64,000 nt of DNA, taken from NCBI RefSeq assembly GCF_048771995.1, contig NC_133063.1, forward strand, positions 16,100,063 to 16,164,062, written 5' to 3'. Made by a program: the position numbers and the translations under genes. The notes beneath the pieces were generated by a model that saw only the letters and a program-made list of their open reading frames with translations, was not told the DNA's origin and did no database searches. Shown here piece by piece: positions 37,996 through 49,400 of this stretch (positions are counted from its first letter, which is position 1; each line of letters opens with the position of its first letter). This stretch comes from Taeniopygia guttata (taxonomy: Eukaryota > Chordata > Aves > Passeriformes > Estrildidae).

Positions 37996-38043
37996 CTGGT
38001 GACAAGCAAGGACAATTTCAGGTGCTGGTGACAAGCAAGGACA
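37996..38043 (+). repeat. short partial tandem duplication
   Basis: CTGGTGACAAGCAAGGACA occurs at 37996-38014 and again, unchanged, at 38025-38043 (period 29 bp). The intervening 10 bp is not repeated. Confidence 0.85.
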
Positions 38044-38291
38044 CCGTATCTAGTAAGTACTTAAGGTGGGGTGTTGATTTGGTGGTTCGCTTTTTTGTTT
38101 TTTGCTTTTGTTTGTTTTGGGATGGTTTTTGTTGTTGTTGTTTTTTATTTCTCTATATGTGTTTTCTTTTTAAGTTAAAAAAAAAAGCAAACAAAAAAAA
38201 AATGCAAGGCAATCAGCATCCCTAAGCAAACATACTTTCAGAAAAGAGGTAGATGAGAAAAAGACATTGCTTTTACAGAAATAGATTTATG

Positions 38292-38404
38292 GCACTTTTG
38301 GTTTCTTGCCTTCCTGCCATTGTTAAACAAGTACTTTTCCTTTACTCTTCTCCCTGACCCGAACATTATAATTAAGTTTCCTTCCCGAAGGAAACCAAAA
38401 GTGC
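38292..38404. repeat. 113-bp segment bounded by perfect 14-bp inverted repeats
   Basis: GCACTTTTGGTTTC at 38292-38305 is exactly reverse-complemented by GAAACCAAAAGTGC at 38391-38404. The layout resembles a MITE with terminal inverted repeats, but I see no target-site duplication at the flanks. No transposase-related sequence is present between them. It could also be a chance or template-switch inverted repeat. Confidence 0.6.
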
Positions 38405-40094
38405 TGTGACCCCACACAAGAAAGACCAACAGTTTGACAAAGACCTCATCCCCACAAGTTGCTTTATTTTTATAAGGATGCCTTTAAAGCACCCTTATAA
38501 GGGTGAAGTTCTCACAGAGGTTTTGTGCCATTGTGGTGCCAGCCTCGGGCAAAGCTTTGTGCCCGTGAGAGGTGCAGAGGAGCAAATCAAGCAGTTTCAG
38601 CCTGCAGTAGGTCAACGGGGCTCATCAGGCTCAGTAGGTCATCAGGCTCAGAAGCATGGACGTTTTCCTTGGGACTGCATTACTAGGGCTGTCTCTGTGA
38701 AAGCTTTGTTAGAAAGGATTAGCAGCACACTTGGGTGTTTTCCTTGTTTAGTGAAATCAGGTTTGTGCCAATCTTGGATCAAAATGAATAATAAATCTTG
38801 AGAGATTTTGGTAGCTATTTTGTATAAGTGCCTATATTTCATGGAAGTATCACCGCATTTGGAAGTCTCTTTGCCTTTCTCTGATTTGGTTTCATTATGG
38901 AGAATACAGAGGTAACCCACTTGTCACAGTTGTGCGGTATTTTTCACAGTAGCTAAAGTCACCACCTAGTCCAGTTTAATTCTACTCAGAGCTGTCTGGA
39001 CACCATCTGCAGATTTTGGGTTTGTTGTTTTGGTGTTTTTTTGTAGTAAATTTGTATTCATATTACTGATCTGTTATATCCTTAGTGTGTTCCTGTCTGT
39101 TAACCACCTCATAAAATCCTTTACAAATATTGGTTTTAGCCTGTTCAATAGCTAAATGATGCAGCCTCTTGCAGTCCACAGCTCAACCTGACGTTGCAAG
39201 AGCCTTTTTTCTCGTTTTACTACTGAACTGAACATAAAATAAGCCTCTCACCTGTCAAATGCAAAAACCTGCAAAAAAACCCTACTTTGGAGTTCTTTGG
39301 AATTTTTCCTCTTGCTTTGGAATTCTTTCCCTGTGAGATGGGTTATGCTCTTTAAAGTCTGTGTGTCCTGGAAGATGCCTTCAGCAAGTGCAAAGACAAC
39401 TTCTCAGGTGGCAATTCCTCCAAGCCTTGGTCCAGTAGGGGATGGACACATAGAAGAACCTTTTGGACCTGATCTGCACCCTTTGACAGCTGATCCCAAA
39501 CAGTGCACTGGAGCTGAGGTGACCAATGCAGCCTTGTTGCAGGCTTAAGGCCATGCATGGGTGTGGCCAGCATGCTGGCCCTGCCTGATGAATTCCTTGC
39601 CTGCCAGAGAAGGAGACTCCCACTCTGGTTCCTTGTTGGAACACATCTGTCTTCCTCATTCTCTTTCAAAAACAGGAACTGCTTGCCCATGTCCTTGTCC
39701 CACAGATATTCTTCCGCCTCTGCTTTTTATCCTTTATCTTCCAGCTGCAATGCTTTTTGGCTTTTCTCAGATATTAGTGCCTAGCACTACACTGGCAGTC
39801 ACTTATCAATTCATGCGTCGGTTTCATCAATCTTGTGATTTTATATTATCCACAGCCTTTGAAAACTACCTTAGACCTGTTTCCTCACATTTGCAAGGCT
39901 GCTGTGCCATAACTAGGCCAAAAGTACTATCAGGCTCCTTCCTTTATGAGAAGCAGCAATATTTTATGGGCTGTGGCCCAGGACTTATGATCAGAAAAGA
40001 CCAGGGTGGGGAAACAAATGTGCCCAACAGAGCTGGAGTATTGCAGAGACTAGCAATAGACCTTTCAAAGGAAATAGGCGGAAGGAGACGTGGT

Positions 40095-40540
40095 GGGGCC
40101 GCACTCGGCGCTCAGCGCTCTGCCGCAGCCGCGCCGCTCCGCGCTGCCCCGCACGCTCCGGCTGTCCCCTGCACATCCTCACACCGCTCTGCTGACACGG
40201 CTTCGCCACTTTTAGCAAAGGGAGTGGCCGCTGGATGTCACTGTTTGGTCTGCGAGAGACAGACACGCGGACATTTTTCTCTGCCCCGAAATACAGGAGC
40301 TGGCGTCCTTACGGACAAAACCGGAGAAGCAAGCCCGATGAATCCAGCAGGAAGCCCGAGCTCCCCGGCGCGCCCCGGGACAGCCGTTCCTGGCGGTCCC
40401 TCCCGGCAGCGCAGGGGATCCCGGAGCGCCGGGGACAAGCGGGGCCCCTGCTAAAGGAGAAGGGACACTGCAAGGCTGGGACTGCTGGCTGAACCGCGGG
40501 GAACCTCGGCCGAGGTACTCGGTCCGGTTCAGCTCTGTGA
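40095..40540. promoter_or_regulatory. CpG-rich end of the left arm with nested palindrome
   Basis: CpG density rises abruptly in otherwise AT-rich intergenic DNA, giving a short CpG-island-like block. It holds the perfect 14-bp palindrome ACCTCGGCCGAGGT (40503-40516), itself enclosed by GCTGAACCG (40488-40496) and its reverse complement CGGTTCAGC (40525-40533). An identical block lies in the other arm at about 57093-57538. Promoter activity is possible but unproven. Confidence 0.5.
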
Positions 40541-41229
40541 ACTTTGTACGCTTCGCACACTTCGAGAAGCAAAGAGGACTTTTTCACATATGCAGCACTG
40601 GGAGATGGGAGGTCATTCTGGCACCGGCCGTGCAAGGTAGAAGCACAACATTGCTCCCTTCCAGTCCTTTCTCAATTATCTCCTCTAACAGAAGTCTGTG
40701 CTGCAGATACTCAGGTTTCCAAGTCATTCTGCTGCTTGAAAGCTGCAGTTGCAGAGCGCTCAAAGTCTGCAAGTGCCGGATTGAAGCAGGTCCTGCAGCC
40801 TGGATTTGTTGCTCTGGCCTGTGAGGTGTACAAATTTCACACAATCCTACACTACTCAAGCCACAGTGCCTTCCTTCCCCTGCAAAGGCCTGCCCTGGCT
40901 TTAAAGCAGGCCTGGACACAGAAAGTGAAAGCTTGTCTCTATGAAAACCTTTTTCCCTCAAGGGACTTCCAGACATCTGTTGAGACAGGGAGCCACAGAA
41001 AAGGCTGTACTGACCATGTGCTGAGCACCTGGCATCTCTCCTGCACTGGGGACTGCTGAGGAACCCTGTCTCTGGGAGTCGTTATTCAGAAGAAAACATC
41101 CTTGAAAGACAAGGAGATACGATAACTGTGTCCTTCTCACTTTCGGAACTTCTGACACCATTTTCTTGTGTGCCATAAGGCTGAGCACTCGACATGGATG
41201 GAAGTCAGTGGGAGTTGCCTTCTGAGCCA

Positions 41230-42937
41230 CTCAGCAGGACTACAAAGATCTCATGAGCTCATGCAAAGAGAACATTAGAAGAGACAAATCCCAACTAGAA
41301 CTGGATGTGCGGGGAAAAGTGGGGACACAGGATGAGGAAAAGGCTGAAGTATGTAATTCCTTCTTTGCCTCAGCCTTGAAACGCAACCAAGTTGTTCTCT
41401 GGGTAGCCAGGACCCAGTGCTGGAAGGCAGGGACCGGGAGCAGGACAAAGCTCCCAAACTCCAAGGGGAAATGATTAGAGCCACACCACTTAGACCCCCA
41501 CAAGCCTGTGGGGCCAGAGGGCATTCACACAAAGGTGCTGTGGGAAATGGCAGAAGTGTTCACCAAGTCACTTGCCGTCATTCCCCAGCAGTCCTGGCTA
41601 ACTGCAGATGTGCCAGGCAAGTGGACCTTGGCAAAAGCAATGCCCACGCATAAGGCTGACTTGGGCACTGGGGAGGTCAAGGAGCAGATTCTTTTCAGAG
41701 CCATGGCACAGCACACGCAGAACAAGCAGGGGATCGGGGCCAGCCTGCACGGCTTCCTGAAGGGCAGGTGCCGCTTGACCAGCCTGATCTCCTTTTAGGA
41801 GCAGGTGACCTCATCCAGTGGATGAGGAGCAGACTGTGCGTGCTGACCACCCAGATTTTAGTAAAATCTCTGACACTGTTTCTTACAGGATACTCTAGGA
41901 GAAAGTGGCTGGTGTGGCTTGGAGGAGTGCACTGCTCACTGAGTTAAAAGCTGGTTGGTTGGCCAGGAGCTGCATCCAGCTGGCAGCCAGTCTCCGGTGG
42001 TGTTCCCAGGGCTCAGTCCTGGGGCCAGCCCTGCCTAACAGCTGTGTCGATGGTCTGGACAAGGGGATGGAGTGGCCCTCAGTGAGTTTGCAGTGACACC
42101 AAGCTGAAGGTGTCAGAAAGGATCTACAGAAGTCCCCGGACAAGCTGGATTGATGGGAGGAGGTTGGTGGTGTGAGGTTCAGCAAGGCCAGGTGCTGTGT
42201 CCCGCCCTTGGTCACAACAGTCTGCTGCAGCATTCCATGGGCTGGGGCAGAGTGGCTGGAAAGCTGCCCGGTAGGAAAGGGCCTGGGGGTGCTGGCCCAC
42301 AAGTGTCTGGACGTGAGCCAGTGTGTGTCCAGGAGGGCAAAAAGGCTACTGGCATCCTCCTTGGGTCAGCAGTGGTGTGGCCAGCAGGTCCATGACAGGG
42401 ACTTGTCCCCCTGTACCCGGCACTGGTGAGGCAGCGCCAGGAATCCTGCCTTTGGCTTTGGGGCCCTCAGCACAAGACATTGGGGGTGGGAGCAAGTCCA
42501 GAGAGGGGCAAAGCTGGGGAAGGGTCTGGAGCACAGGATTTATGAGGAATGGCTGAGGGAGCTGTGGGTATTTAGCCTGGAGCAAAGGAGGCTCAGAGGG
42601 GCCTTCTCACTCTCTAGAGCTGCCTTGGGGGAGGTTGTAGTGAGGTGGTCTCTTCCTCCAGGGAAGTGGTGAGAGGACAAGAGCAAAAGGCCTCAGGTTG
42701 TGCTGGGGGAGCTTCATTTTGTCTGTGAAGAAAGGGTTTTCACTGAGTGGTTTGTCAAGCCTTGGAACAGGCTGTGCATGGAACACCGGAGTCACCATGC
42801 CTGGAAGCCCAGTACACAAAAGCTGTTTGAATGTGGCATTTGGGGACATGTTTACTGATGCACTTGGGAGAGCTAGTTCATGGTTGGACTCCATGGTCTT
42901 TGTGGTTGTTTCCAACCAAAACAATTCCATGATTCTA
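41230..42937 (+). repeat. CR1 LINE, degraded ORF2 and 3' tail, inside left arm
   Basis: The order and wording follow CR1 ORF2. CTCATGAGCTCATGCAAAGA is followed by GATGAGGAAAAGGCTGAAGT and TTCTTTGCCTCAGCCTTGAA. A frame MGPEGIHTKVLWEMAEVFTK comes next, matching the CR1 reverse-transcriptase motif MGPDGIHPRVL. Then LHGFLKGRCRLTSLISF, and finally the CR1 3' end TTTCCAACCAAAACAATTCC plus GATTCTA. Segments of the RT domain are missing and many stops are present, so the copy is inactive. It predates the duplication because both arms share its decay. Confidence 0.9.
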
Positions 42938-43278
42938 AAGCAGTATTCAGAAGCACACTACTTCAGGAAGCTACTTGGGCTTTTGTGCCTCTTGTCCCTT
43001 GAACCTGGCCAGCATCTTGGACATCCTGAGTAAGCAAGAGCTTTGTTCTCCATCCTCTGAACCTGCAGCCAGTTCTGATCAAGCATCTGTGCAGCTGATT
43101 TGGATGAGGGAGTTGATCTTCCCAAAAATGGTGTTTTCTGGGTGCTGTTCTACTGGATGGGGCAGTGATGTGACTGAACTCAGAGACCACTGGGTGTGGG
43201 GTAGTGAGGAACAGGATGTTAGGTGAACAGACTTTTAATAATAAAACTTTTATTTACTATCTGTTGCACTCATTCCAA

Positions 43279-43400
43279 CTTGGAAGCGGCTGCCCACATA
43301 AGTAGGCTGGCTTAAAATGAGTAACCCTGGAGGTATTTAGGCGACATGATGCTGTGATTTTTAGGAACAGGATTTAGTGTTGATATTGGTTTATATATCA
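43279..43400 (+). repeat. second CR1 LINE 3' fragment just outside the left arm
   Basis: GGAAGCGGCTGCCCACATAA, CCCTGGAGGTATTTAGGCGA and TTTTTAGGAACAGGATTTAG follow the CR1 3'-region order (GGAACAGGCTGCCC..., CCCTGGAGGTATTTAA..., GCTTAGGGACATGG...). The piece is in plus orientation, decayed and lacks its tail. It starts some 48 bp beyond the arm boundary and is not present beside the other arm. Confidence 0.7.
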
Positions 43401-46400
43401 ACGTAAGGATTTTAAATATCTTTTACAACTGAAGCAATGCTATGACTTTCCATGCACTGCCATAATGCTAAAACTCCATCTGTCCTCCTGCTCCCATATA
43501 CAAGAGCTAAGGACCTTTTCACAACATTCATCCAGGACATAGAAAAGTGGAGTATGATCCCCCCCTCTACATCTTAGATTTGTCTAAGAACATCCCCCTC
43601 TCACATCTCCCCAGAAAGCATCTCTTCAGTTTCCCATCTGTGAGGGTTCTCGGGCAAAGCATTTTCAGTCAGCAAACTATTAGAAACTATTCCTTGAGGC
43701 AGACTTACCTTAAGTTATCTTAAGGATTTCTCAGAGTGCAGTTTGAAGGGTCTCAGGCAGAGATGATATTGCAATACATTGGAAATCTTTCAAAGTTCAG
43801 AGTGCATTTTATATGATGCATAAAAAAGGAACACCAATGATATACCAGCTGCTTTTCCTGCTCCCTGTTTTATGGCATATGTTTTGACCCTCCTAATCTT
43901 GGAAATCAAAATAAAAAATAGAGGGGGAAAAAAGCTGTTTAATGATTCCTTAAAGGACTCATATATTAGCCAAGCTCCTGGTTACTTGAGAAAATAATAT
44001 GTAAAAGGTAATGGGTATGTCTTGCACAAAAAATTTTGGGAATACAAAGGCAGTTATGAACTAATGCATTAGGCAACTACTAGGCAGATTTACCAGTCTA
44101 ACTTTTGTAACATAGTTGTTTCAGACAGCCATTATGATAAGTTCTTATGGAGGTCCAGCGCTAAATCACACTCTCCTTCAGTTTCATGTTTGCCACATGA
44201 ACCATTGTAAAAGTAAAAGGACTGATGATGGTCGAAGCTGGTATCAACAGCATCTCTTCAATCAGTCTAACAGTCTGGAATTTGGGTGGGGTATTACTAC
44301 TGGCTGTTTAATGCAGGGCAAAAGCTTAACTTCAAGGGAACTTGACTACTGCATCCACCCAAGCAGCTGAGTAATGACAAGATTCACAGGTTTATTTCTC
44401 TCTCTGAGCCACATAGGACCAACTGTAATATATCCACTTCTGTATATAAATAATAAATAAAAATAATAATAAAAAGGGAGACTATCCAGGATTGTAAAGG
44501 AATGCAGAGAATCCCTGCTTGCTAGTCTATCTGTCTGAAACCCCAATACTCAAGTCTAAGCAAACTTCATCTAATTTTACAAGAGGAAGTTGGGTAGTCT
44601 CAAAGTTATAAGTTCCTCTGCTTTGCACTTCCAGCTGTTCTCAAATATAAATTAGTTAAAGCAGGAAGCCAAGTGACAAAACTCTATCACTGAATACTCT
44701 TCACACCTCATGTCTTCCTCCTTTTGCTATCAAAATATCAAAAATAGTACTAAATTAACATTCTGAAACATTAAGTAAGCAACACCTCTTATGCTCCTGT
44801 GTACCAGTTTATGTTTCCACTGTGACCACTAGAATGGGCACAGATTAATTGAAATGGGATCCAAAGGTACATGTCCAGGCTAGGAGCCAAATAGCACTGT
44901 GGCTATACAAAGATCAAGTAAATCTTGATGAAAGAGAACACCTGATAGGAACACAGAGATCAAAATCAATATTTTATTATCTAAATAAAACAAAACTTTC
45001 AAAACCAAACTCTACACTAAAAACTGTCTTCCCCTAGAGAAAGAAACAACAATATTTACAATTTCTGAACAGTGTATCAAAAATGCAAATAGAAGGATAA
45101 AGGTAATTTGAAGACCAAAGTCTCACCTTGTTCAAGCCCATATTGCTCAACTGATGCAACAAAGTTTCTTAAATTGGGCATTTAAATAACTAATAGAGCT
45201 TGGCACAAAAAATTAAATGGCAATGAAGTGGGATCAGTGAAGTTGGCTATTTGTTCTGAAGAGACAACCATCTAAACTCACATGACTAAGAGCTACCTCA
45301 GATTTCTCTTAAAAAAGATGTATCCATCTTACTTTTCTTATGGCTTTCTACCAGAAAATACAAAACAAAACCAAACAAAAAAGAAACACTACAGCCCACT
45401 TCTGATATAAACTAGTGAAACTAGTGAAGCATAAACCATGTGGGCCACAGTGATTCACCAGAATTTACATATTAGGTGTATGCAAAGTTTCATCTCCTGT
45501 CAACAGGCAACCTAGCTTAATATCCTTGATCTGCTCTGTGAAAGCTATTGTTAAGAATATCAAGGAAAAACATTGCTCCAGCTACCAGTACAAGAGTTGC
45601 AGTGATCAGGGCTGAAAGGAGTGATAATTATCTTCTACTCCAGGCATAGCAGCATACTGCAGGCATATACTTCTATTACTGTCATCATTGATGGCCACAT
45701 TTCTAAATTTAACATCAGACTCCTAGAACCTGCTTATGCCCACAAATATTATAATTCATAGCAGATGATTAGCCAGGGCTGTAATGCATGAAAAGGTAAG
45801 GGTAAAAATATCTTTTGCTTCACCTTTAAGAGAAGCAAACTTTGAGCATTTTTGAGCAACTTCCTGAGCATAATCTTGGAAAGAAAAGAAATAGAGCATT
45901 TACCTGTTGACACACATACACAGATGGTACCTTGAGCCCAAAAGAAACTCCTGAGGCCAACATGGATGCAAAAGGTGAGCTCTGCTATCCAGCTGTCACC
46001 TTTCCTCCTGGCAAAATTAGTTGGCATGGGAGATGGGGGGCAGAGAGTGTCTGATTAGGCAGCATTTAGATAAAATTGCACCTGTATCAAAGCACTGTAC
46101 ATATCCCAGCCATTCACCTCCCTGCAAGAAAAAATGAGATCATCCCAGAGTAATGGGAGCAGTGCATGGCACAAATTGACTGTAGGGTGCTATGGAGACC
46201 AGAAGATTTCACCACAATCCCCTGGGACTGTTGGCCTCCTGAGTATGCAGAGTCCCAGGCACACCTGTCTCCTTGTCACAGCAACCTGGGTTACCTCACT
46301 TCCCATTTCCCACTCCATCTGCATGTTACCCTGTGGGGTGGCCAGCTGCAGGGCTCAGAGTTCAGACCATGGCACCGATTTTCATCTGCAGAATCACCAA

Positions 46401-49400
46401 CAAGCAGAGCAGAACACGGCATGAATGGGGTTCATTCATCAGCATGAGTCTCATCACCCACCCCTGTGCTGCCTTCCCTTGAGCCTCGCTCCAAGCAGGG
46501 CTCCCTGCTGCCAGGTCCCCATCTGATTAGCACCAGTGTCCCAGAGCTCCATGGTGGTAATGCTAGGCTCCCATAAAGCCAGAGTTTTCACTTGCTGAGT
46601 GCTCTGCCTCACCCCTGAGGGATCTGCACTGCCTTGCATTCATTCATAACATGTGCAATTAAGCAAACTAAGAGGCTTCATTCAACGGATGAGGCTCTGG
46701 GGAGATCACAGGTTGCTTGCTGTTAGTTGCATGGTCACCTCTGTCCTAAATGGAGGCATAAAATAAACCACCAATCCCTTCCAGTGAGGAAGTGTCTCCA
46801 AGGAGAAAAGAGCAGCTGCCAACCAAAGGCCAGAGGTAGAGATGGACAGCTGCAACAGAAATGTTGAGCATTAGTTAAGGAGGGTGCTTTAATGAGCTTG
46901 TAGCTCATAGGTACAGAGTGAGGTTAGAGGGTTAAACTGTGATTAGAGTCACACTTCTTTCATTGCCAGTCTTTGGGTCACAAGTGATCTTTACATGCTG
47001 TTGCCTCAGGTGCATTCATTTGCTCCACTGGCGCTACAATGAACCATCACAGGACCTTAGTAAGCAGACTGTTGATAACCATTATTGGCACGGATCTGCT
47101 TGAATTTTGATGCACAGAAGGAGCACCATTTTGTTGAGCACTTTACAGAATACTAAGAATGTTATAATAGTTGCCACCTGCACTAGTATCTGGTACTGGC
47201 GGGGTCATTTATGTTTCTTGAGTTTTGTACCTGTTTCTGTTGAGATGGTGGATTCCAAACACCAGCTGAAAGGGTCATACCACTATCAGATCTTGCAATT
47301 TGCAATTTAGAAAAGCATTCTCCAGAGTACTTAATTCAGACTTCTTCCCATCCTCTAAAACCATAGACATGCTCATGCATTTCTATGGGCTTCTTACCTG
47401 CATTTGTTCAACATGCAGCAACTGCCACCAAAAAAACCACAAAAAATTTCAGGATACAATGATAGCATTTATCCTACTGCTTGAAAATATTCACTTTATT
47501 TTTGTAAAAAAGCACTGGAAAATATACAGCTAGATAAAAGCCAGAAAGAAATATCATACAACTAAATAGAAGTTCTAGGGTAAGCTTTGAATTGTTACAA
47601 TTTTTAAGGTAATGTTTTGACCAATTTTTTTATTGATACAGTAGTTCATTGAGTTCACCTCTCTTAGCATACAGTACATGGACTTTTGGGGCAGATATTG
47701 AGAATCTTTTGAGAATCATTCTCTGCTTGAATGATCCGTGAAATACCTGAAAAATGCTTTCTTAGCTTTTGACTAGTTGCAAGCAGCTCATTCTCTCTGA
47801 CCAGATAGTAAGAGAACAGGACATTTTAAATTGTTTGACAAACTGGAGTATATCCAAATCCTTCTCTGGGAAATTAATTTTTGTACATATGAATCTGAGG
47901 TGTGTTTTTTAAAAGATTATGCAACTAGCAATTGAAACTTCTTCTTCAGTTAAGACTTCAAGGAAAAGCCATGCCTTACAAAATCCCCAGTCAGGTTGAG
48001 GAAATCAGAAGCTAAAATTTCTATCATAATGTAATTAAATGATGAGTTGGGATTGTATATTTGAAAGTGTTTAGTACCTAATCCTTCCTGGGTAGTTGAA
48101 AATGCAAATACCAAAGAAGTTGATTTTCTCTCCTTCAGCCAAATAGACCTTTTACAACTGAGTTATTGATAAGGTTATTCAAAAGGGTCACAGACTTAGC
48201 CATAGTAGGTTAATTAGACTGTATGAGAGAGATACAATAATATTTTAATACAAGCAGTTCAGTGGTCCTACAGGCTTGCAGGTCCTTCAAAATTGTAACG
48301 TCTAAAATAAACACTAGAATGTCTTTTATTGTAGTAGGGGAGATCTAATTACCAACTATCATTTTCCTATCTCCCACATTAAAAATCATTATTAAAGTTG
48401 CAAAGCCCTGAAAAGGTCCTCCATGCATTCCCTTTCTGCACAATAGATTTGTTCAAGCACTTTTCCTCCCTTGCCCCAATCTACCCATAGTGCTGATTTA
48501 AAGTATGAGCAGTTATGCTGTTTTTTCATCAATGCCTGCACAGCTTTCTCAGTCTGTTCTCAAAGTTCAACTTGTTATTAGTCATTATGACTTTTTCTGT
48601 GATAGTAATTTTAAATTATCAATTTTATTAATGAATTTATTTCCACAACAGCTTTGATATGAATAAATATTGATAATCTCAGATTACCAAAGGGCTTGTA
48701 TTTGTAAAAAAAAACCCAATTTGAAAAACTTGTCATCAAGACTTCTAGATCTCTAGAGTGTTTTAAACTGAATTTAGGTGGTGTTTTCTACATCTTTAAA
48801 CACATGTTGCCTTTACAAATGGCCTCAATGTAGCTGTCTGGAAAACAGGGAAGATTTGATGACTGTGAAAAGTTAATGTACAACAACTTAACAAAAATCA
48901 ACACAGGTTTGTGACAGAAACATGGACTGACCTATGTCTTCTCCATCAGATTTCATTTTTTTGCGCTGGAATCTCCTGTGTCAATCAGAATCCCTGACTG
49001 GAAGTAAGTATTTTGTGACAGAAAATGTCCCTTTAGGAAAACTGTATACTATTTAGGATGTAGAAAAACTGCAGAAGCATAAACAGTCCTTCTTCAACAG
49101 CTGACCCCAAATCAAACCATTTTCCTCCCTGTCTGTGCATGCCACCATCTGCCTCCCCTCTAGCCTTCTCCATCTCCTTGTGAGCCAGGCCAGGGAAGGG
49201 AGGCTTCCCTTAACAGCACAGGATTGATTGGTAGGGTCTTGTCATAATTGGTTTATGCATCAGGCATCAAGGAAGCAAAACAAACTCCACAATTCTAATA
49301 CCAATTCAAGATGAGAATTTTTAAAAGCCAGATGAAAACCCAACTGCATTTTTCCCTGCATAAGGTGTTGTTAGATACCAATCAGCTTTTTCAGACTCCA

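Larger units (their letters stand above)
35641..40094. other. intergenic, no gene recognised
   Basis: Largely AT-rich with no recognised exon. It contains a T-rich low-complexity block (about 38087-38190), a 29-bp-period partial duplication (37996-38043) and a 113-bp segment with 14-bp inverted ends (38292-38404). A 297-codon plus-strand open frame starting near 39561 runs into the inverted-repeat arm, but it has no recognised domain. Confidence 0.45.
40095..43231 (+). repeat. left arm of a large inverted duplication
   Basis: This 3,137-bp segment is the reverse complement of 54639-57538. Over the parts compared base by base (including 41560-41700, 42541-42895 and 43134-43231) I found ten substitutions and one single-base indel. 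The remainder gives almost identical six-frame translations, so identity is about 99.5%. The arms end sharply: left flank sequence changes at GGGGCCGCAC (40095) and at GAACAGA (43231). This copy carries 238 bp (about 42896-43133) absent from the other. It contains a CpG-rich end, unrecognised middle sequence and a CR1 fragment. Confidence 0.95.

Noticed and set aside
41240-42930. Many paired open frames (70-135 codons) mirrored at 54.7-56.4 kb
   Set aside because: They are shadows of the decayed CR1 ORF2 on either strand, duplicated with the arms. They are not separate genes.
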